DNA of 64,000 bases from Clostridium thermopalmarium DSM 5974. GTDB lineage: Bacteria; Bacillota; Clostridia; Clostridiales; Clostridiaceae. The DNA lies in assembly GCF_002995795.1 (NCBI RefSeq), contig NZ_PVXN01000065.1:1-64000 (forward strand), read 5' to 3'. Positions 53,701 through 63,941 of the stretch are shown here, piece by piece. The notes beneath the pieces are model-generated. The model had not been told where the DNA came from. It was given only the letters and a program-made list of their open reading frames with translations, and made no database searches. Numbering within the stretch: position 1 is the first letter of the stretch; each line of letters starts with the position of its first letter. Both the position numbers and the translations under genes were made by a program.

Positions 53701-54087
53701 TTATAAATCTAATTCTTCTAAAACCTCTTCAATATCAAAATCTTCATTTGAAAATACTCCTATAAATTCACAACGATTTTCTTCATTAGAGTCATAAGAT
53801 ACATACTGCCCAATTACATTAAACTCTTCTGCCACCTCTTCTATTATTTCTCCTACATTATCTGTTGCTATATCATCTAAATATGGTAGATAATATTCTT
53901 CTCTCCAGCTGTCTCCATCCTCATCTTCTTCACTTTCATCATTAGCATAGCCTCTTGCAGCCTCTAATTCATCCTCATCAAATTCATAAAAAAATCTAAC
54001 TACTAATAATCCATTTTTAGCACTAATCTCCTCTACATCCTCTAACCCATTTTCTCTTAAAAACTGTAATACTTCTTTTTTATTCAT
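53701..54087 (-). CDS. Acidic protein of unknown function
   Basis: A 128-residue, strongly acidic protein (many Glu and Asp, e.g. DESEEDEDGDSWREEYY). The opening NKKEVLQFLRENGLEDVEEI looks helical and is followed by beta segments (GLLVVRFFYEFDEDE, IGQYVSYDSNEENRCEFIGVF). It is plausible as a folded cytosolic protein, but I do not recognise the family. AGGAGTG precedes the ATG. Monocistronic. Confidence 0.75.
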   Translation of the reverse strand: MNKKEVLQFLRENGLEDVEEISAKNGLLVVRFFYEFDEDELEAARGYANDESEEDEDGDSWREEYYLPYLDDIATDNVGEIIEEVAEEFNVIGQYVSYDSNEENRCEFIGVFSNEDFDIEEVLEELDL

Positions 54088-54187
54088 TTTTTCACTCCTA
54101 TTTTCAATATTCTATTCCATTTAAAGTTCAACTTGATAATTATATATTCTAATGTTATCAAAAATAGCCTAAATTATGTTTATTTTT

Positions 54188-55369
54188 TTATTTAACCAAT
54201 TTCATAAACTTATCAATAAATTCATCAGCAGCCCTATATTCTTCTTTATCTGGCACAAACTTAAACTTAAAACCTTCCTCCACAACTTTAAACTTCATAG
54301 ATTTTAATCTATCAGTCATCATTTTCACACCCTCTCCACTCCATCCATAAGAACCAAAAGCACCACATGCTTTACCTCTATTTTGTATTATAGGTATAGC
54401 AGCTAATAGTCTCCAAACTGGTTCCACTGCATCCTGATTTATGGTTGGAGAGCCTATTAAAAATCCAGTTGATCTATTAACAAGCTCCACTGCTTTTTCA
54501 AGCTTCAATGAAGTTATTTCATGCACTTCTGTTTTAATTCCTTTTTCATTTAATTTTTTTCCTAAATATTCAGCCATAATCTCTGTATTATGATAAGCCG
54601 AAACATATAATATTTGTATATTTTTCTCTATTGGTTCTTCTATTGCCATTTTTCTATAAAGCTTGAGAGCCTCTTTTGCATTATTCCCAGCATGTATTGG
54701 ACCATGGCTTGGAGCAACCATGTCAATATCCAGTTTTTCTATTTTATCCAATCCTGATAATACGAAGTTTTTAAAAGGTGACATTATAGTATCAAAATAA
54801 TACTTAAACTCTTTTATATAATCTTCATTATTTCTATCCATTATTAAATCTTTTGGACAATAATGTGCTCCTGTTATATCGCAGCTAAAAAGCACTTTCT
54901 TTTCCGGTACATATGTAACCATTGTATCTGGCCAATGTAAGTTTGGAACTGATATAAATTTCAAAGTCGTTTTTCCCAAATTTAACTCTGGAATATCATT
55001 TATATTTTCCCCTTTAAAATCTCTGTTTAGTATATCTTTCATATAAGTTAAAGCTGCCTTGCTTCCTATTACTATAGCATCAGGATATTCCTCTAAAAAT
55101 CTTTTTACACATCCACTGTGATCAAGCTCCGTATGCTGCACTATTATATAATTTATATTTTTATCACCTATTATAGACTTTATTCTCTCAAGAGATTCTT
55201 CCCAGAACCCATCTTTTACACTATCAATAACAGCTACTTTATCATCATTTATAATATAAGAATTATATGTTGTACCTTTTTTAGTAGTCATTATAATATC
55301 AAATACTTCAAGACCAGGATCTTTAACTCCAATCCAGTATATATTATCTTTTAGCTTAATCGCTTCCAT
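54188..55369 (-). CDS. fprA: FprA family A-type flavodiiron protein
   Basis: A 393-residue flavodiiron protein. The N-terminal metallo-beta-lactamase domain has the diiron ligands HTELDH, the D in FSCDITGAH and H in SHGPIH; the C-terminal flavodoxin domain (about 250-393) has [17 protein letters not shown] for FMN and [14 protein letters not shown]. It reduces O2 to water or NO to N2O with electrons from rubredoxin, and a rubredoxin gene is in this window. Monocistronic with GGAGGAATATTA upstream. Confidence 0.94.
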   Translation of the reverse strand: MEAIKLKDNIYWIGVKDPGLEVFDIIMTTKKGTTYNSYIINDDKVAVIDSVKDGFWEESLERIKSIIGDKNINYIIVQHTELDHSGCVKRFLEEYPDAIVIGSKAALTYMKDILNRDFKGENINDIPELNLGKTTLKFISVPNLHWPDTMVTYVPEKKVLFSCDITGAHYCPKDLIMDRNNEDYIKEFKYYFDTIMSPFKNFVLSGLDKIEKLDIDMVAPSHGPIHAGNNAKEALKLYRKMAIEEPIEKNIQILYVSAYHNTEIMAEYLGKKLNEKGIKTEVHEITSLKLEKAVELVNRSTGFLIGSPTINQDAVEPVWRLLAAIPIIQNRGKACGAFGSYGWSGEGVKMMTDRLKSMKFKVVEEGFKFKFVPDKEEYRAADEFIDKFMKLVK

Positions 55370-55676
55370 TAATATTCCTCCTTATGTGTTAAAGAATTTG
55401 TATATCACCTACCTCTTTTACAAATATACTTTACTCTTGATAGCTTTTAACTTTACCTTGCATTTAATATTTCATCTCCTTTGCACTATCATCAATGCAC
55501 CCATCATATAGTATTTTGTCCTAAATATCATCATAATATCTTTAAAATTCAATAATAAATAATCCTTTATCGTATTTATCTAATCCATAAATATCTTCTA
55601 ATTGTTATACCATAAAGTAAAAATCAAGTCTAAAAATCAAGAAAGATACCTTATAGGTATCTTTCATATATTTGAG
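55370..55676. other. Gene-free stretch upstream of fprA
   Basis: About 300 bp with no supported gene. On the minus strand near 55430-55480 AAGGAGATG precedes a ten-codon frame (MQGKVKSYQE), probably not a gene. The terminator of the next gene lies at 55641-55665. The fprA promoter must be here, but I cannot place it with confidence. Confidence 0.4.
55641..55670 (-). terminator. Terminator of the 112-residue gene
   Basis: GAAAGATACC/GGTATCTTTC with loop TTATA, followed on the minus strand by TTGATTTTTAG. Confidence 0.85.
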
Positions 55677-56015
55677 TTAGTATATTAAAGTATCATACGG
55701 ATACATTTGTACATAAGTTTCATACATTTCCTTTGCTTTTTCTTCTGAAATTCTTCCATCAGACAAGCTTCTATAAAGCATATATAATTTTACATTTAGT
55801 TCAGGGTTTCTTGATACAGATTCTTTCATTTTTTTGTATATAATCTCTTCGATAGAGTCTGACTCATTTTTAGATGAAAGTTTTTCAATTATGCTAAGCA
55901 AATTATTTATTCTAAATTTTATAGCATCATCAGGAGTTAAATCTTGAATTTCTTTTAGTTCCGATATAATTTTGTGAATAGTGTCCTCATCTACATTAAT
56001 AATCTTTTTTTCCAT
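55677..56015 (-). CDS. Small helical protein of unknown function
   Basis: A 112-residue, predominantly helical protein (EDTIHKIISELKEIQDLTPDD, then INNLLSIIEKLSSKNE and a C-terminal SEEKAKEMYETYVQMYPYDTL). It has no membrane segment or recognisable motif. The ATG follows AGGAGGATTTATATG-type spacing. Its terminator and spacing mark it as a real single gene. Confidence 0.75.
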   Translation of the reverse strand: MEKKIINVDEDTIHKIISELKEIQDLTPDDAIKFRINNLLSIIEKLSSKNESDSIEEIIYKKMKESVSRNPELNVKLYMLYRSLSDGRISEEKAKEMYETYVQMYPYDTLIY

Positions 56016-56164
56016 ATAAATCCTCCTATCTATAATCCTTTATACGCTTTCTATACTTATAGTATATTCTTTAATTATTCAGAATTCTAGTATATAATAT
56101 ATTACTAATCATAATTATAAAAATGAACATTATAATTTTTATTATGATGGGGGGAGGCTGTGAA

Positions 56165-57286
56165 ATGAAATATAGAAAGTTTGGCAGGTGTGATTTTGAA
56201 GTATCCGCCTTAGGTTTTGGATGTATGCGTTTTCCTACAAAAGATAAAAAAATTAATGAAAATGAAGCCATTAGAATGTTAAGATATGCTATTGATAATG
56301 GTGTTAATTATATTGATACAGCATATCCATATCATAATGGCAATAGTGAACTTTTAGTTGCTAAAGCTCTAAAGGATGATTATAGAGAAAAAGTAAAGCT
56401 TGCTACTAAATCTCCTGTTTGGCTCGTAGAAAAACATGAAGATTTTGATAAATACTTGAATGAGCAATTAAAAAAATTAGAAACTGATTATATAGATATG
56501 TATCTTCTACATGCCCTTGATAAAGAAAGATGGACAAAAATAAAGTCTCTCAATGTTTTTAAATTTATAGAAAGAGCACTTAAAGATGGAAGAATAAAAC
56601 ACATAGGTTTCTCCTTCCACGATGACATCAACACCTTTAAAGAAATAGTAGATTCTTATGATTGGACATTCTGTCAAATACAATATAATTATATGGATGA
56701 ATATTACCAAGCTGGAATTGAAGGATTGAAATATGCTTATAATAAAGGGCTTGCTGTAATCGTAATGGAACCTTTAAAAGGAGGTAAACTAGCTCAAGAA
56801 CCACCAAAGATTATAAAGGATCTATGGAATAGCTATAAGGTAAAAAAAACTCCTGCAGAATGGGCACTACAATGGCTTTTGAATCAACCTGAAGTTTCAA
56901 TAGTACTAAGTGGAATGAGCAGCATGGAACAAGTTATAGAAAACATAAAAATTGCAGATAAATCAGAAATAAACTCTTTAAGTTCAGAAGAAATTGAATT
57001 AATAAATCTAGTAAAGACTAAATATAAAGATCTTATAAAAGTAAACTGTACTTCCTGCAAATACTGCGTACCTTGTCCTGCGGGAGTTGATATTCCAAAA
57101 AACTTTTCTCTATATAATGAAGCCTTTGTATACAATAATTTAGAAAACAGCTCTAAGTTATATTCTAAATTAGAAGATAAAGCTAAAGCTTCTTCTTGTA
57201 TTGAATGTGGAAAATGTGAAGAGGTATGTCCTCAACACATTTCTATAAGAGAAAAACTAAAGGAAGTTGTAAAAACACTTACTTAA
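56165..57286 (+). CDS. Aldo/keto reductase with C-terminal ferredoxin domain
   Basis: A 373-residue protein. The AKR barrel (about 1-285) has the catalytic Asp-Tyr region DTAYPYHNGNSE, Lys in LATKSPVW and His in YLLHALDKE. The C-terminal part has two [4Fe-4S] motifs, CTSCKYCVPCPAGVDIP and CIECGKCEEVCP. This fused type is common in clostridia; substrate and electron partner are unknown. The start ATG follows GGGGGGAGGCTGTGA; the 14-codon extension upstream contains that ribosome site. Confidence 0.92.
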   Translation: MKYRKFGRCDFEVSALGFGCMRFPTKDKKINENEAIRMLRYAIDNGVNYIDTAYPYHNGNSELLVAKALKDDYREKVKLATKSPVWLVEKHEDFDKYLNEQLKKLETDYIDMYLLHALDKERWTKIKSLNVFKFIERALKDGRIKHIGFSFHDDINTFKEIVDSYDWTFCQIQYNYMDEYYQAGIEGLKYAYNKGLAVIVMEPLKGGKLAQEPPKIIKDLWNSYKVKKTPAEWALQWLLNQPEVSIVLSGMSSMEQVIENIKIADKSEINSLSSEEIELINLVKTKYKDLIKVNCTSCKYCVPCPAGVDIPKNFSLYNEAFVYNNLENSSKLYSKLEDKAKASSCIECGKCEEVCPQHISIREKLKEVVKTLT

Positions 57287-57291
57287 TATAT

Positions 57292-57597
57292 AACATCACC
57301 TATTGGATTTGCATTTAGAAAAGCTTCACTACGCAAAGAAGCTCTAATATTTCTAACTTTAACCCCCTTAAACCTTCTAAACTCACTGTCGTTCAAACAA
57401 TAGAAGGTTCTTACGGTGTTTTAAACTCAGAAATAAAGAGCTTCTAATGCTTGTTCAACGCTTTCTACAATGCAAATCCCATAAATGATGTTTTGCCGCA
57501 GGAAAAGCTACAATTTAGAACTATAGGTTATATTACGTTCATTGCAGCTTCCTAGCAATAGCGTATTATAATTAAGCTCTGTTTAATTATTTCCTTA
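57292..57597 (-). repeat. Palindromic repeat element, copy 2
   Basis: Fills the gap between the convergent aldo/keto reductase and ECF genes. A ~200-bp nested palindrome (57292-57492) has outer arms AACATCACCTATTGGATTTG and CAAATCCCATAAATGATGTT, middle arms AGCTCTAATATTTCT/AGAAATAAAGAGCT and inner arms AACCTTCTA/TAGAAGGTT. A tail (57493-57597) ends in an AATTAAGC/TTTAATT hairpin. The reverse complement matches copy 1 from end to end. There is no open frame of note and no transposase. The 57598-57690 stretch is A+T-rich with no assigned feature. Confidence 0.87.
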
Positions 57598-57690
57598 CTT
57601 TCTAAACTCTCTACACTCCTTAAACTCCTAAACTTCTCCACTCGCACCACAGGTGCCTCCACTAGAACTAAATTGCTGCAAAATCTAGTT

Positions 57691-58197
57691 CTAATTTCCT
57701 GCTTTTACGGCGAATTCTGTTTTTCCTGTCTTACTTAGTGCTTTTGCTAGAGCAAATGAAATTATTCCATCTACCAAGTGATGAAGTACTGTTCCAATTC
57801 CAACTACAACTAATACCTTGTACATGTTAAACCCAAATGGAATTACTGCTATTGCTTCTAAAATCCCGTGTATAGGTGCTGTAATTAGGATTACAATTTT
57901 AAAATCAACTCCCTTTTTAAGTAAATGAGCACCCACAAATCCTACAAATACATGCATAAATGCTCTTGCTGCAACAACTAATGGTGTTGTAATTAAAAAT
58001 CCTAAAGTTGAACCTATTCCTACAGCTACAGCTGCTGCTGGTCCAAAGAACATAGCTAAAAATACTGGAACGTGAGAAGCTAAAGTTGCTGTAAATGGTC
58101 CTGCTTGTACCTTTAGAAATCCAAAATAAAGTGGAATTATAATTGCGAGACCTGTTAATAATCCTGCATAAGTCATTTTCTTTACATTATCTTTCAT
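57691..58197 (-). CDS. ECF transporter S component, substrate unknown
   Basis: A 168-residue, strongly hydrophobic protein with about six membrane helices (KKMTYAGLLTGLAIIIPLYFG, SHVPVFLAMFFGPAAAVAVG, RAFMHVFVGFVGAHLL, then HGILEAIAVIPFG and GTVLHHLVDGIISFALAK). Size and layout match substrate-binding S components of energy-coupling-factor vitamin transporters. No shared EcfAAT genes are nearby, which is usual for group II S components. The substrate (a vitamin or precursor such as niacin or queuosine base) cannot be told. A palindromic operator precedes it. Confidence 0.78.
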   Translation of the reverse strand: MKDNVKKMTYAGLLTGLAIIIPLYFGFLKVQAGPFTATLASHVPVFLAMFFGPAAAVAVGIGSTLGFLITTPLVVAARAFMHVFVGFVGAHLLKKGVDFKIVILITAPIHGILEAIAVIPFGFNMYKVLVVVGIGTVLHHLVDGIISFALAKALSKTGKTEFAVKAGN

Positions 58198-58212
58198 CTT
58201 TACACCCTCCGT

Positions 58213-58260
58213 ATACTAATGTATATACATCAGTATATACTATATTTCCTCCTCTGTAAA
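58213..58260 (-). promoter_or_regulatory. Promoter with overlapping palindromic operator, ECF gene
   Basis: On the minus strand TTTACA (58255-58260), a 17-base spacer and TATACT (58232-58237) form a good promoter. A 24-bp near-perfect palindrome (58213-58236; ATACT-ATGTATATACAT-AGTAT with one mismatched pair) overlaps the -10 and predicted start point. GGAGGG for the gene follows. This is the position expected of a repressor site; the cognate regulator is not in the window. Confidence 0.78.
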
Positions 58261-58315
58261 TACTTTAAAAACAATTTTTAATTATTGTCTGCTATCTACC
58301 ATATTTTAATTAAAA

Positions 58316-58363
58316 AATAAAAAAATCGCTAATCACTACTTATGTTTTTAATGATTAGCGATT
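58316..58363 (-). terminator. Terminator of the oxidoreductase gene
   Basis: AATCGCTAATCA and TGATTAGCGATT arms followed on the minus strand by TTTTTTTATTT, just after the Gfo/Idh/MocA stop codon. Confidence 0.85.
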
Positions 58364-58373
58364 AAGAACTTTC

Positions 58374-59360
58374 TTATCCCTCAGTAGGATATCTAAGCCC
58401 CCACTGCCTCCTAAGTTCATCCATAACCTTAATAATAGAAAGAGATTCGTCTAATGGCATTATCTCACTCTCTATTTTACCATTTCTTAAACAATTTATT
58501 ACTTCTTCAGCCTCATAATTATATCCATTGCCTTTTATAGGTATTTCTACAGTCATAGGCTCTTTACCTACAATTGATAAAGTTGCCTTTTTGGCCATAT
58601 TAAATTCTGGTATATGAATAAATCCTTTATTTCCTATAATCGTAGCTTCTTTAGGTATTGGAGTATTAATTGCACAGGATAAGACCGCCATTTCCCCTTT
58701 ATCATATCCTAAAAGCATAGAGGATTGTTCATCAACTCCTGTATCCAAAAAACTAGTAATTCCAGTAATATTTTTAGGTGACTTCTTTAGTACCATAGAT
58801 GCAAAAGATATAGGATATACTCCTACATCTAATAAAGCTCCCCCTCCTCTGCTAGGGCTAACTTTTCTCTCTTCTGGCGGACCTTCTCTTCTAAAACCAA
58901 AATCTGCTTTAACCATGCGGATTTCTCCTAAAACGCCTTCATTAATCCACCTGCGAACTTTATCCATAATAGGAGAAAATCTAGACCACATAGCCTCCAT
59001 TAAAAAAAGTTTTTTCTCTCGTGCAGTCTTTATTATTTCTTCTGCCTCTATTGCATTAATTGTTAGAGGCTTTTCACATAACACAGCTTTATTATTATTT
59101 AAGCAAAGAAGAATATGTTCTTTATGCAAGGTATTTGGTGTAGCAATATAAATCACATCTATATCTTTATCCTGAACTAAATTTTCATAACTGTCGTATA
59201 TTTTTGTAGAATTATATTTTTTTCCAAATTGTTCAGCCTTCTCCTTACTTCGAGAGGCTACAGCATAAAGTTCTCCATCTAATACATTACTCCATCCTTC
59301 AGCAAAACTATGAGCAATGGTTCCAGTGCCCATAATTCCCCATCTTATCTTTTTTCTCAT
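58374..59360 (-). CDS. Gfo/Idh/MocA family NAD(P)-dependent oxidoreductase
   Basis: A 328-residue protein. The N-terminal Rossmann domain starts WGIMGTGTIAHSFAEGW; the catalytic CEKPLTINAIEAEE motif with Lys and the RFSPIMDKVRRWI region follow. The C-terminal alpha/beta domain has GGGALLDVGVYPISFASM. Closest subgroups act on sugars or dihydrodiols; the substrate is unknown. GGAGCGATTA precedes the ATG used, four codons inside the longest frame. Confidence 0.9.
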   Translation of the reverse strand: MRKKIRWGIMGTGTIAHSFAEGWSNVLDGELYAVASRSKEKAEQFGKKYNSTKIYDSYENLVQDKDIDVIYIATPNTLHKEHILLCLNNNKAVLCEKPLTINAIEAEEIIKTAREKKLFLMEAMWSRFSPIMDKVRRWINEGVLGEIRMVKADFGFRREGPPEERKVSPSRGGGALLDVGVYPISFASMVLKKSPKNITGITSFLDTGVDEQSSMLLGYDKGEMAVLSCAINTPIPKEATIIGNKGFIHIPEFNMAKKATLSIVGKEPMTVEIPIKGNGYNYEAEEVINCLRNGKIESEIMPLDESLSIIKVMDELRRQWGLRYPTEG

Positions 59361-59412
59361 TAATCGCTCCATCCTTCATAGTGAACAATCTATAAGCACA
59401 ATGATTTTATTC

Positions 59413-59880
59413 TCATTCTTGTTCCAATTTATACATCTTCTTTGCAATATCCATATAAAGAACTCCATCTAAGTGATCTGTTTCATGACATATAGCTCTA
59501 GCCATAAGACCTGAAGCATCATATTGAACAATTTTTCCTTTTTCATTCATTCCTGTTACTATAACTCTTCTTGGGCGCACTACTATACCCTCATAACCTG
59601 GGTAGCTTAAACATCCTTCTGAATCTTCATATTGTCCTATTTTCTTGACTATCTTAGGATTTAGCAAAATAATAGGTTCTTCTCCATTTCTTAAATCTAT
59701 TATAAAAGCTCTTTTTAAAACACCTATTTGAGGAGCAGCAAGTCCAATCCCATCTGCATTGTATAAAGTATCCTTTAAATCCTGAATTAATTCTAAAACC
59801 TCATCATCTATATTTAAAATTCTTCTGCTCTTTCTTCTTAAAAGCTGGTTATCTGCCTTAATTATTTCTCTAACGGCCAC
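59413..59880 (-). CDS. def: Peptide deformylase
   Basis: A 155-residue metallo-enzyme removing formyl groups from nascent proteins. All three motifs are present: GIGLAAPQIG, EGCLSYPGY and the HExxH-type CHETDHLDG. The start is GTG after GGGAGGAGTTATA. It is likely independent of the V-ATPase operon, from which a terminator and about 200 bp separate it. Confidence 0.96.
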   Translation of the reverse strand: MAVREIIKADNQLLRRKSRRILNIDDEVLELIQDLKDTLYNADGIGLAAPQIGVLKRAFIIDLRNGEEPIILLNPKIVKKIGQYEDSEGCLSYPGYEGIVVRPRRVIVTGMNEKGKIVQYDASGLMARAICHETDHLDGVLYMDIAKKMYKLEQE

Positions 59881-59986
59881 TATAACTCCTCCCTTCTTTT
59901 AATTGTGCATTTAATACTATTATATATGGTAATAAGAATGTTTTCCAGCATTAAATTAGCAATCCATGAGCAAGGAAGATTTATAA

Positions 59987-60038
59987 AAAAAGACAAAGTC
60001 TAAAAATAGCTTTTGCTTATTCCTAGACTTTGTCTTTA
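59987..60038. terminator. V-ATPase operon terminator
   Basis: AAAGACAAAGTCTA and TAGACTTTGTCTTT arms around a ~22-base loop, with A/T runs on both sides. Downstream of the subunit D gene on the minus strand. Confidence 0.88.
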
Positions 60039-60095
60039 TTTCGCACTAATTGTTAGTAACTATCTATTAGTTAATAAAAATGCTTTGCGTTTTTA

Positions 60096-60767
60096 TTATA
60101 CTGATCCTGCTGCTACTGAGTTAGAATCATTTTCTTTCTCAAGCATACTCTTAACCTTCATAAGTCTTGTTAGAGCTCCTCTTTCATTTTCCTCTAGCTT
60201 CATTTGAATATATCTTATAGTTTCTTCAAGTTGAGGAATTGTCATGTATTCAAGAGCATTAACTCTTCTTCTCGTTTTTTCAATTTCATCAGCCATTAGC
60301 TGACAAGACTTTTCAACTTCTGCAAGCTCTAATAATTTTGGAAGAATGCCATAAAGTTTTTCTATAGCTCCATCCAATTCTGAAGAAGTACTAGCATATC
60401 CATAAGGATATATACTTCCTTCATCATCATCTAGCTGCCTTTTAAACTCCATTTCTGGAACATTGACGCTCATTATATTTTTAGTCTTAACATCTACAGT
60501 TATGTGCTCTTTTGGAAAAGCTATGGCCTCTTCTAGCAGCTCAGAGGACATTAGAGCTCTTGCCATAACAAAATCTTTAAAGGAGCCACTTAGCTGCTCT
60601 TCTACGCTTTTTCTAAGTTTATTATTATATTTAACAAGATCTATAAACCTCCTCATAAGCTCGTCTTGCTTATCCTTCAAAAGTTTATGACCTCTTGTAG
60701 CAGTAGTAAGCCTTTTTTTAAGTCTTGTAAGTTCCATTCTAGTTGGATTTACATTTAATCTAGGCAT
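60096..60767 (-). CDS. ntpD: V/A-type ATP synthase subunit D
   Basis: A 223-residue, coiled-coil central-stalk subunit. The N-terminal [20 protein letters not shown] and C-terminal [19 protein letters not shown] stretches are diagnostic; the middle is a short globular part. It turns with the rotor and couples the A3B3 head to the membrane sector. It starts 2 bp after subunit B ends. A short Ser/Asn/Ala tail follows the conserved region. Confidence 0.95.
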   Translation of the reverse strand: MPRLNVNPTRMELTRLKKRLTTATRGHKLLKDKQDELMRRFIDLVKYNNKLRKSVEEQLSGSFKDFVMARALMSSELLEEAIAFPKEHITVDVKTKNIMSVNVPEMEFKRQLDDDEGSIYPYGYASTSSELDGAIEKLYGILPKLLELAEVEKSCQLMADEIEKTRRRVNALEYMTIPQLEETIRYIQMKLEENERGALTRLMKVKSMLEKENDSNSVAAGSV

Positions 60768-60769
60768 GG

Positions 60770-62152
60770 TTATTCACCTTCTTTTGCATCTAAATATTTC
60801 TCCAAGTATTCGTCTCTTATTCTCTTAAGTTCTGTTCTTGGAAGAATCTTAAGAAGTTTCCATCCTAAATCTAAGGTCTCTTCTATACTTCTATTAGTTG
60901 TAAATCCTTGTGATACGTATTCTTTTTCAAAGGCATCAGCAAACTTTGCATAAGCTTTATCTGTATCAGATAATGCTGATTCTCCAAGTATAACAGCAAG
61001 TTCTTTTGCCTGTTTACCTTGTGCATAGGCTGCAAATAGCTGGTTCATAGTATCAGCATGATCTTCTCTTGTCTTACCTTTACCTATACCCTTATCTTTA
61101 AGTCTTGATAGTGATGGTAATACATCTATTGGAGGCATTACGCCTTTTTTGTATAATTCTCTTGATAAAATTATCTGTCCCTCTGTTATATATCCTGTAA
61201 GGTCAGGAATTGGGTGAGTTTTATCATCTTCAGGCATTGTAAGTATTGGTATTTGTGTTATTGAACCAGGTTTTCCTTTTACTCTTCCTGCTCTTTCATA
61301 TAATGTTGAAAGGTCAGTATAAAGATATCCTGGATATCCACGTCTACCTGGAACTTCTTTTCTAGCTGCTGAAACTTCACGCAAAGCTTCACAGTAATTT
61401 GTCATATCTGTCATTATTACAAGTACATGCATTCCCTTTTCATAAGCTAAATATTCTGCAGTTGTTAGAGCTATTCTTGGAGTTGCTATTCTTTCTACCG
61501 CTGGATCATTAGCAAGGTTCATGAATAATACTGCTCTATCTATAGCTCCAGTTTTTGTAAAGTCCTGTATAAAGAATTGTGCTTCTTCAAAGGTTATACC
61601 CATAGCTGCAAATACAACAGCAAATTTAGCATCAGACTTTAAAACTCTTGCCTGTCTTGCTATTTGAGCCGCAAGTTCAGCATGAGGAAGACCAGATCCT
61701 GAGAATACAGGCAGCTTTTGTCCTCTAACTAAAGTATTAAGCCCATCAATAGCGGATATTCCTGTTTGAATAAATTCTGAAGGATAGTCTCTTGAAAAAG
61801 GATTCAATGGTTCTCCATTAATATCTCTTTTTTCATCTGGAATTATCTTTGGTCCTCCATCTTTTGGTCTTCCAAGTCCATCAAAGACTCTTCCAAGCAT
61901 ATCCTCTGAGAGTCCAACTTCGAGAGGTCTTCCAAGAAATCTAATTTTTGTTTCTTTAAGATTTATTCCAGTAGAACCTTCGAACAACTGTATTAAAGCT
62001 TTATCTTGATTTATTTCAAGTACTCTCCCCTGCCTTATTTCACCAGTTTGAAGTTCTATTTCAACAAGTTCATCATAAGTTGCTTTTTCAACCCCATCCA
62101 CTAACATTAAAGGCCCAACAACTTCTCTTACTGTTTTATATTCCTTAAGCAT
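60770..62152 (-). CDS. ntpB: V/A-type ATP synthase subunit B
   Basis: A 460-residue regulatory nucleotide-binding subunit. It carries the degenerate phosphate region [44 protein letters not shown] and [15 protein letters not shown] near the C-terminus. It alternates with subunit A in the A3B3 hexamer. The gene overlaps subunit A by 8 bp. Confidence 0.96.
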   Translation of the reverse strand: MLKEYKTVREVVGPLMLVDGVEKATYDELVEIELQTGEIRQGRVLEINQDKALIQLFEGSTGINLKETKIRFLGRPLEVGLSEDMLGRVFDGLGRPKDGGPKIIPDEKRDINGEPLNPFSRDYPSEFIQTGISAIDGLNTLVRGQKLPVFSGSGLPHAELAAQIARQARVLKSDAKFAVVFAAMGITFEEAQFFIQDFTKTGAIDRAVLFMNLANDPAVERIATPRIALTTAEYLAYEKGMHVLVIMTDMTNYCEALREVSAARKEVPGRRGYPGYLYTDLSTLYERAGRVKGKPGSITQIPILTMPEDDKTHPIPDLTGYITEGQIILSRELYKKGVMPPIDVLPSLSRLKDKGIGKGKTREDHADTMNQLFAAYAQGKQAKELAVILGESALSDTDKAYAKFADAFEKEYVSQGFTTNRSIEETLDLGWKLLKILPRTELKRIRDEYLEKYLDAKEGE

Positions 62153-63923
62153 TTATAATAACACCTTCTTCCGCTATTAACTTATCTATAGCCTTCCTTA
62201 ATTCCTCTCCTATAGCATCAATCTTATCTAAATCTGTTTCAGGGATATATTTAGCTCTTGCTATTTTATCTCTTATTTCTCCCATACTTATTATCTTATT
62301 TAGATAAACCCCTGATTTTAATGCGCGTTCTGCTTCATCTTGGAATGAAAGAACAAGCTTTAACATTCTGTACTGTTTATCTAAAGACGAGTAAGTATCA
62401 ACATCGTGGAAAGCATTTTGCATTAAATAATCTTCTCTTATAGATTTTGCAACTTCAAGTTTTAATCTGTCACCTTCAGATAATGCATCTATACCAACCA
62501 ATCTAACTATTTCTTCAAGATTTGCTTCTTCTTGAAGAAGTGCCATAGCTCTTGTTCTTAGCTCCACCCATTCTTCAGATACATTTTGATTCATCCATTC
62601 CCCTATGCTTTCCAAGTATAGAGAATATGAATTTAGCCAGTTTATAGCCGGAAAATGCCTTTTATAAGCAAGCTGGGAATCTAGTCCCCAGAAAACTTTA
62701 ACTATTCTAAGTGTTGATTGTGTTACTGGCTCTGAAAGGTCTCCTCCTGGAGGTGATACAGCACCTATAGCTGTAAGTGCTCCTTGTCTTCCATCATTTC
62801 CAAGAGCTATTACTTTACCTGCTCTTTCATAAAAGTCTGCAAGTCTTGATCCTAAGTAAGCAGGGTAACCTTCATCACCAGGCATTTCTTCAAGTCTTCC
62901 TGACATCTCTCTTAGAGCTTCTGCCCAACGTGATGTTGAGTCAGCCATAAGAGCTACAGAATATCCCATGTCTCTAAAATATTCTCCTATGGTTATTCCA
63001 GTATATATTGATGCTTCACGGGCTGCAACTGGCATATTAGATGTATTAGCTATAAGAACTGTTCTTTTCATCAAAGATTCTCCAGTTCTAGGGTCTTTAA
63101 GTTCTGGAAATTCATTAAGAACGTCTGTCATTTCATTTCCACGTTCTCCACATCCTATATACACAACTATTTCAGCATCTCCCCATTTAGCAAGCTGATG
63201 TTGTACTACTGTTTTACCACTTCCGAAGGGTCCTGGTACACATGCAGCTCCACCTTTTACCACTGGGAAAAAGGTATCTATAACTCTTTGCCCTGTAACA
63301 AGAGGCTCTACTGGGTTTAGTTTTTCAGCATATGGTCTTCCCTTTCTTACAGGCCACTTTTGCATCATTGTAATTTTTTTTATTCCATTTAAAGTTTCAA
63401 CTTCTGCTACGGTTTCTTCTACTGTGTAGTCTCCTTCTGAAATAGACACTATCTTACCTTCTATTCCATAAGGAACCATTATTTTATGATTTACAACAGA
63501 AGTTTCTTGTACACTTCCGATTATATATCCAGATTTAACTTCATCTCCTACTTTTGCAGTAGGCACAAAATGCCACTTTTTATCTCTAGGCAGTGCTGGA
63601 ACTTCAACTCCCTTTGTTAAATAGCTTCCAGCTATTGCGGCAATGCCTTCAAGAGGTCTTTGAATTCCATCAAACATAGATTCTATAAGTCCTGGTCCAA
63701 GTTCTACACTTAATGGTTCTCCTGTAGTTTCAACAGGAGCTCCTGGTCCAAGACCTGTGGTCTCTTCATAAACCTGAATGGAAGCTTTATCCCCTCTCAT
63801 TTCTATTATTTCACCAATAAGACGTTTTTCACCAACTTTTACAACGTCGTATATGCTAGCTTCTTCCATACCCTCAGCAATAACCAAGGGTCCTGAAACT
63901 TTTATAACTCTTCCAGTCTTCAA
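62145..63923 (-). CDS. ntpA: V/A-type ATP synthase catalytic subunit A
   Basis: A 592-residue catalytic subunit. It has the P-loop [17 protein letters not shown], the catalytic Glu in [12 protein letters not shown] and the non-homologous region insertion (about 110-190) typical of V/A-type A subunits. [40 protein letters not shown]-type motifs are intact. In clostridia such complexes usually pump sodium or protons. Translation starts at TTG, preceded by AGGGAAAG. Confidence 0.96.
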   Translation of the reverse strand: MKTGRVIKVSGPLVIAEGMEEASIYDVVKVGEKRLIGEIIEMRGDKASIQVYEETTGLGPGAPVETTGEPLSVELGPGLIESMFDGIQRPLEGIAAIAGSYLTKGVEVPALPRDKKWHFVPTAKVGDEVKSGYIIGSVQETSVVNHKIMVPYGIEGKIVSISEGDYTVEETVAEVETLNGIKKITMMQKWPVRKGRPYAEKLNPVEPLVTGQRVIDTFFPVVKGGAACVPGPFGSGKTVVQHQLAKWGDAEIVVYIGCGERGNEMTDVLNEFPELKDPRTGESLMKRTVLIANTSNMPVAAREASIYTGITIGEYFRDMGYSVALMADSTSRWAEALREMSGRLEEMPGDEGYPAYLGSRLADFYERAGKVIALGNDGRQGALTAIGAVSPPGGDLSEPVTQSTLRIVKVFWGLDSQLAYKRHFPAINWLNSYSLYLESIGEWMNQNVSEEWVELRTRAMALLQEEANLEEIVRLVGIDALSEGDRLKLEVAKSIREDYLMQNAFHDVDTYSSLDKQYRMLKLVLSFQDEAERALKSGVYLNKIISMGEIRDKIARAKYIPETDLDKIDAIGEELRKAIDKLIAEEGVIINA

Positions 63924-63941
63924 GTTCTTTCCCTACCTTCC

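Noticed and set aside
55420-55490. Minus-strand ten-codon frame MQGKVKSYQE with AAGGAGATG upstream, resembling the start of a cold-shock protein
   Set aside because: Stops after ten codons and the downstream sequence has no clear cold-shock fold remnant; too little to call a leader peptide or pseudogene.
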